Below are positions 60,118 through 64,000 of a stretch of 64,000 nucleotides of DNA, piece after piece (within the stretch, counting starts at the first letter, position 1; every line of letters begins with the position of its first letter). Made by a program: the position numbers and the translations under genes. The DNA is from Acidobacteriota bacterium (GTDB lineage Bacteria > Acidobacteriota > UBA4820), in NCBI GenBank assembly GCA_029559035.1, contig JAKQCT010000032.1, forward strand, positions 53,368 to 117,367. Reading direction: 5' to 3'. The notes below the pieces were generated by a model that had not been told where the DNA came from, did no database searches, and saw only the letters and a program-made list of their open reading frames with translations.

Positions 60118-61101
60118 ATGGCGAAAAAGAAGATGGACAGGCTGGACAGGGTCGTAGCCATGCAGAAGCTGCTGCTGGGGGGAAAAACGCGCTCGCCGAA
60201 GGAACTCCAGGAGGCGTTGGGATGCAGCAGGTTCACCGTTTACAGGTGCGTGGAGGACGCCCAGAAGATCGGGATGCCCATCGAATACGACAAGGCCGAG
60301 AATCTTTACAGGCTCGAGAAGGACGAAATGACGCAGATGCCCTATGTCTGGTTCACTCCGGCCGACGTGGTGGCCATGATAGCCCTGCTCCAGGCTTTCA
60401 AGGAGATCCCTTTCGGCATCCTGGAAGAGGGCGAGAAGAAGGACGGTCTCGACAGCTTCAGGAAGAAGCTCCAATCGTTCATTCAATTCAAGAAAGGGAA
60501 ATCCGGGGAATTTCTCGCGAAGATAAAGGTTATCCCGCACGCCTTCAGGAGGGTCCCTCCCGCCTCCCTGACGCTGGTCTGCAGCGCGCTGAGCGAGAAG
60601 AAGAGGATAAAAATGAAATACAGGGAAAGGCAGGAGGGCAGGGAGACGGAAAGAGAGATATCTCCCATCCAGCTCGTAAGGTACAGGGACAACTGGTATC
60701 TCGACGCGTTCTGCCATAGAAGCAACGACCTGAGGATATTCAGCCTCGACAGGATCCTCGAGGCGGAACTTCTCGACACTGCCGCAAGGTCGGTTTCGGA
60801 AACGGAACTGAGGACATTCGTCGGCCGTTCCTACGGCATCTTCGCCGGTGTGCCGACAGAGACGGCCGTCCTCAAGTTCACTCCCAACATGGCGAAGTGG
60901 GTCTCGGGCGAGGAATGGCACCCCGACCAGGAGGGGACTGTCAACCCGGATGGGAGCTATACGCTGAAGATACCCTACGCGGACATCCGCGAGCTTATAC
61001 TGGACATCCTCCGCTACGGCGACGAGGTCGAGGTGCTGGGGCCGCCGGCGCTCAAGACAGAAGTGAAAAGGCGGCTCAGAAGGGCGTTGGGGCAATATTA
61101 A
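60118..61101 (+). CDS. WYL-domain transcriptional regulator
   Basis: 327 residues; ATG at 60118 with GGGAGGAG upstream (TTG at 60100 lies in the -10). N-terminal HTH (about 1-60, LDRVVAMQKLLLGG ... SRFTVYRCVEDAQKIG) and WYL domain (about 160-235, ISPIQLVRYRDNWYLDAFCH) with the core W-Y-L, then a WCX-like C-terminus. WYL proteins sense nucleic acids or nucleotides and often control defence genes. Its neighbour, a Cas4/RNase H-like nuclease, starts 1 bp after its stop. Confidence 0.9.
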   Translation: MAKKKMDRLDRVVAMQKLLLGGKTRSPKELQEALGCSRFTVYRCVEDAQKIGMPIEYDKAENLYRLEKDEMTQMPYVWFTPADVVAMIALLQAFKEIPFGILEEGEKKDGLDSFRKKLQSFIQFKKGKSGEFLAKIKVIPHAFRRVPPASLTLVCSALSEKKRIKMKYRERQEGRETEREISPIQLVRYRDNWYLDAFCHRSNDLRIFSLDRILEAELLDTAARSVSETELRTFVGRSYGIFAGVPTETAVLKFTPNMAKWVSGEEWHPDQEGTVNPDGSYTLKIPYADIRELILDILRYGDEVEVLGPPALKTEVKRRLRRALGQY

Positions 61102-61102
61102 G

Positions 61103-62650
61103 ATGACCGACATTCCCCGCTACATAACCGCATCGAGGCTTTACGATTACTTTCAATGCCCCCACAAGGTGTGGCGGGACATCTACGGCCCGCAGAACGA
61201 AAAGAGCACAGAGGTCAACCCGTTCGTCAAGCTTCTCTGGGACAGAGGCGTCCTTCACGAAGAAAGAATCATCGAATCTATGGGAACAGCCGTCCTTAAG
61301 ATAAAAGGCGCAAACAGGAAAGAAGAGTTTGAGCAGACGATGGCTGCATTGAAGAGCGATACTCCCCTCATCTACCAGGGCGTCCTTATCCACGGCGACA
61401 ACATGGGCATCCCCGACCTTCTGAGGAGAAACCCCGACGGCTCTTACACTCCAGTAGATATTAAATCCGGTGCGGGGAGGGAAGGCGTGGACGAAAAAGA
61501 GGGCGACCCGGGCAGCCTTAAAGAACATTACGCCGCACAGCTATGCCACTACACGAAGCTTCTCAACCTTCTCGGGTTCAAGACCCACGACACCGCCTAC
61601 ATCCTAGACATAACAAAGGCCGAGGTTCCCTATCCGCTGAACAGCAAGATAGGCGGCAAGGATGACCGGACATGGTGGCAGTTCTACGACCAGACCGTCA
61701 GGGAAGTCGAAGCTCTGATGAAGGGCGAGGACCGCAACTATCCAGCCATCTCCTCCACCTGCGGCCTGTGCCCGTGGTACGACTCGTGTAAAAAATGGGC
61801 GACGGAGAGCAAAGATCCGACACTGCTTTTCTATGTCGGCAGGAACGCCAGGGACAGGCTGGCGAGGGATCTCGATATCAAGACCGTAGAAAACCTTATT
61901 GATGTTGACATAGAAGCCGCCATGGAGCGGAAGGAAGCAGAAAAAGAAGGCGGCAACAAAGATTTTCTCTACATGATAAGCGACAACACACTTGAAAAGG
62001 CAAAAAGAAGAGCCCGGATCATGCTGCGCCATAAACGCCCCGTCGCACTTGAGAGGTTTGACTTTCCCAAAAGGAAATACGAGCTTTACTTCGACATCGA
62101 GGACGACCCGACCCAGGATTTCGTCTACATGCACGGATTGTGGATCAAGGAAGAGGGCAAAGAAGGTTACTACAAGGCCTTCACAGCCAAGGACATTACC
62201 CGCGAAGCCGAAAAACAGGCATGGAAAGAGTTCTGGCAGTACATCGACGGCCTGCCGCAGGGAGAATTCTCCATCTACTACTACTCAGCCCACGAGAAAT
62301 CGACCTACAAGAGGATGGCGAAGAGATATCCCGATATCAAATCGGAAGAAGATGTCGTGAACTTTTTTGGAAAGCCCAACGTGATCGACCTATACTTCCA
62401 GGTCGTCTTCGGCAAGACCGACTGGCCGGTGGGCAGTTACGGAATCAAGGCGATAGCCACCTTCCTCGGCTTCGAGTGGGAGGACGAGACCCCCTCCGGC
62501 GCACTATCCATCCAGTGGTTCAACGACTACATTAAAACAGGGGATGAAAAGATCCTTGAGCGAATCCTCGTATACAACAAGAACGACTGCCAGGCCACCC
62601 AGGTGGTCAAAGAAGCCGTCGAGAAGATGATGAAGGAACTGCCGGGGTGA
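61103..62650 (+). CDS. Cas4/RecB-like nuclease fused to RNase H-like exonuclease (TM0106 type)
   Basis: 515 residues. N-terminal PD-(D/E)XK domain: Asp105 (GIPDLLRRN), VDIK (119-121), Gln146 in AAQLCHYTKLL. Cys19 plus Cys220, Cys223 and Cys229 (CPHKVW; CGLCPWYDSC) match a Cas4-like [4Fe-4S] arrangement. C-terminal RNase H-fold exonuclease-like domain (about 325-510) with LYFDIEDDP (Asp331, Glu333), Asp429 and NKNDCQAT (Asp495). Known as predicted nucleases; substrate and role not known. It is cotranscribed with the WYL regulator and is the only clear nuclease of the segment. Confidence 0.85.
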   Translation: MTDIPRYITASRLYDYFQCPHKVWRDIYGPQNEKSTEVNPFVKLLWDRGVLHEERIIESMGTAVLKIKGANRKEEFEQTMAALKSDTPLIYQGVLIHGDNMGIPDLLRRNPDGSYTPVDIKSGAGREGVDEKEGDPGSLKEHYAAQLCHYTKLLNLLGFKTHDTAYILDITKAEVPYPLNSKIGGKDDRTWWQFYDQTVREVEALMKGEDRNYPAISSTCGLCPWYDSCKKWATESKDPTLLFYVGRNARDRLARDLDIKTVENLIDVDIEAAMERKEAEKEGGNKDFLYMISDNTLEKAKRRARIMLRHKRPVALERFDFPKRKYELYFDIEDDPTQDFVYMHGLWIKEEGKEGYYKAFTAKDITREAEKQAWKEFWQYIDGLPQGEFSIYYYSAHEKSTYKRMAKRYPDIKSEEDVVNFFGKPNVIDLYFQVVFGKTDWPVGSYGIKAIATFLGFEWEDETPSGALSIQWFNDYIKTGDEKILERILVYNKNDCQATQVVKEAVEKMMKELPG

Positions 62651-62717
62651 ATCAAATGAGGGCTGAAGGTAGCTAATAGGCTGAAGCTCGATAAGGAATG
62701 GATGTCTTCAGCTTGGC

Positions 62718-62777
62718 TATAATCCACAGAGAATTATTAAAGGAGTAAATGCATAATGCATGGCCTGACCCCGAGGA
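62718..62777 (+). other. Promoter, RBS and truncated gene start
   Basis: TATAAT at 62718-62723, AGGAG at 62741-62745 and ATG at 62749 begin a frame MHNAWPDPEDVL that then runs antisense into the 147-bp DUF2157 copy at 62778. It looks like the 5' end of an unknown gene cut by the duplication. Confidence 0.45.
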
Positions 62778-62924
62778 CGTGCTCGATCCCGCCTTCTCCT
62801 CCGCCTCCTCAAGGACGCGGTACCGCGAAAGGATCCGCTCCTCCTGCTCCGGCGCGATTATCCCCTCCGAGATCCACGCCTTCAGTTCGCCCTTCAGCTT
62901 CCGGACAAAATCTATGTCTGCCAT
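62778..62924 (-). pseudogene. Partial copy of the DUF2157 gene 5' end (direct repeat copy 2)
   Basis: 147 bp matching 56452-56598 with one mismatch, coding the first 49 codons then diverging (AGSST then SSGSGHAL). The start codon and a TAAAAT-like box 9 bp upstream remain, but there is no rest of the gene. Non-functional as a DUF2157 protein. Confidence 0.9.
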
Positions 62925-63248
62925 GGCTTTATTTTAGAGGAAAAAGAGGGAAAGGAGAAGGGGCGGCAGGCTCCGACTGCATTGAAAATTGAAGATTGAA
63001 AATTGAAAAGTGAAAATTTGAGGAATCATTTCCTTATTGACCTTCAGCCTGGCGTAAGCCATACGGCTGCGCCTGCATTGAAAACTGAAGATTGAAAAGT
63101 GAAAAGTGAAAAGTGAATAATGGTGGGATTTATTTCCCTGGCGAAGAGGATATTCATAACCTGCCCCCGACGGAGCAAAAGAGCCGGTCTCTTTCCTGAC
63201 CCTTGACCGCGCGAGATTAGAAGAGGAAAATGGGAATCTGAGGAGAAG
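62925..63248. repeat. Intergenic gap with dispersed repeat array
   Basis: Runs of TTGAAAA and GTGAAAA at 62978-63017 and 63079-63119, joined by a head unit containing TCATTTCCTTATTGACC (63023-63060). No gene seen. The same unit recurs at 63709-63840. Confidence 0.7.
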
Positions 63249-63695
63249 ATGAATATTTCCTTGGCTCGAAGCCAACATATTTTCAGAACCATCCTGGGGT
63301 CTTTGATCCTTCTGGCGGCGATCTCCGTCGGCTCCGAAGAAAAAGTGAACAAGATGACCTATCTCCTGAGCGGTTCGGAAGGCTACTGCGAACTGAATGT
63401 CAGCGATGTCAAACGCGGCGAGGTCATAAAGCCGTGGGCCAGGATCAGGAACGTTGGAACGACCGCCGTTTGCGTCAAGGATATCCGGGAGACCATCTTC
63501 GGCCCCCCGAGCGATTCGAAGCCGCTGGATGCTTCCCTCGAGCCGGGCCAGGAGATCATCCACGAACTCAACTCGATCGAGACGGAAAACTTCCTTGGAG
63601 ACATCTGCAAGACCTATTCTTTAAGGTTCGATCCGCCGGGAGTAGTTGAAGTCGTCATTTACAGATCCCTTCAAGACCTTGAGAAGGACAAATAA
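63249..63695 (+). CDS. Secreted hypothetical protein
   Basis: 148 residues, GAGGAG before the ATG. N-terminal signal (TILGSLILLAAISVGS). The remainder is a beta-rich domain with three Cys (GYCELNV, AVCVKDIR, GDICKTYSL) and an EPGQEIIHELN segment reminiscent of CARDB/Ig-like folds. No named family. It stands alone between blocks of dispersed repeats, so it may be a mobile cargo or simply a lone gene. Confidence 0.65.
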   Translation: MNISLARSQHIFRTILGSLILLAAISVGSEEKVNKMTYLLSGSEGYCELNVSDVKRGEVIKPWARIRNVGTTAVCVKDIRETIFGPPSDSKPLDASLEPGQEIIHELNSIETENFLGDICKTYSLRFDPPGVVEVVIYRSLQDLEKDK

Positions 63696-63708
63696 CCAGC
63701 CTGAGGCG

Positions 63709-63840
63709 GAATCATTTCCTTATTGACCTTCAGCCTTCAGCCTGGCGTCAGCCAAGCAGGCTGCGCCCGCATTGAAAATTGAAAAGTGAAAAATTGATGA
63801 ATCGATTTCCTTATTGACCCTTCAGCCATCAGCCTAGCGT
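63709..63840. repeat. Dispersed repeat units after the last gene
   Basis: Two head copies (63709-63755 and 63800-63840, with TTATTGACC and TTCAGCC) flank a TTGAAAA/GTGAAAA run at 63771-63797. Same family as 62978-63119. Confidence 0.7.
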
Positions 63841-64000
63841 GCCTTCCTTGTCTGCCCGCAGGGCGTCAAATGTTGCGCCCTGAGACAAATTCACTTTGCG
63901 AAAGGGCGCATTCCCTGCCGGGGGAGTGTTCAGCGCAGCGAGCTCGCGAGCGGAGCGCCTAAGAGAGGATAGGATAGCTCCTCTCTTTGGGAAGCGAAGC
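63841..64000. other. Non-coding window end with hairpins
   Basis: Stem CAGGGCG/CGCCCTG (63859-63882, 10-nt loop) and stem AAGAGAGGA/TCCTCTCTT (63961-63987, 9-nt loop). No gene seen. Part of a structured repeat may continue outside the window. Confidence 0.5.

Noticed and set aside
62749..62937. 62-residue plus-strand protein
   Set aside because: After 10 codons it is the antisense of the DUF2157 copy; treated as a truncated start, not a gene.
1..64000. tRNA or rRNA genes
   Set aside because: I looked for T-loop-like sequence and cloverleaf in the intergenic gaps and saw none; matches inside genes are chance.

Overview
The window is GC-rich DNA from an uncultured-type diderm bacterium. It shows a futalosine-route menaquinone pathway (mqnA, mqnC), a two-subunit glycine decarboxylase (gcvPA/gcvPB), type IV pilus minor pilins with a PilY1 protein, two ArnT-type glycosyltransferases with a LAB_N protein, and a Hanks-type kinase carrying TPR repeats. 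That mix fits Acidobacteriota, Desulfobacterota/Myxococcota-like groups or a related candidate phylum. I cannot place it more narrowly from sequence alone. No rRNA, tRNA or CRISPR array was seen.

Layout. 1-1917: tail of acpS and an ArnT-like membrane glycosyltransferase. 1907-5187: a large secreted protein on the minus strand, split by a probable frameshift, with a CRP-type site upstream. 5280-9280: purF, a 270-bp MITE-like element inserted in the purF promoter, a nitrilase-family amidase and an NCS2 permease. 9371-10115: a zinc-finger protein with a strong promoter and terminator. 10138-23329: a surface/pilus block, namely a 2166-residue repeat protein, pilY1 and four minor pilins. 23389-27773: B3/B4 protein, rsmB, fmt, def and a TPR-cNMP protein (translation and housekeeping). 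27890-31332: agmatinase-family enzyme, a dolichyl-phosphate-mannose-synthase-like GT2, LAB_N protein and a second ArnT-like enzyme in one overlapping operon. 31438-33700: small zinc-ribbon membrane protein, a cation diffusion facilitator between short direct repeats, and a small gene overlapping a nucleotidyltransferase (toxin-antitoxin-like). 33724-38120: gcvT-gcvH-gcvPA-gcvPB. 38195-42784: an AT-rich membrane protein, then plsC-cinA-mqnA-mqnC. 42809-49502: secreted HEAT protein, RDD protein, small conserved gene, kinase-TPR protein and a secreted propeller-like protein. 49565-52111: purN, tyrS, a TatA-zinc ribbon fusion and a membrane protein. 52098-53299: an orphan Rhs tip with an M91-type metallopeptidase domain and a possible immunity gene. 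53862-56598: L,D-transpeptidase, GDYXXLXY protein and DUF2157 protein.

The most unusual part is 56599-62777. This accessory segment lies between two direct copies of a 147-bp sequence: the intact 5' end of the DUF2157 gene, and a second copy differing at one base. It holds an AT-rich minus-strand gene set (two unknown genes, a degenerate nucleotidyltransferase-like protein and an AAA ATPase). Divergent from it is a WYL-domain regulator followed closely by a Cas4-like/RNase H-like nuclease. The composition resembles defence islands, but no function is demonstrated.

The last kilobase and several other intergenic gaps contain a dispersed repeat family built from TTGAAAA/GTGAAAA runs and a conserved head that includes TTATTGACC. 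Gene order and overlapping start/stop codons suggest that most genes here are in tight operons. Several small genes have promoters so close to the start codon that leaderless mRNAs are likely.
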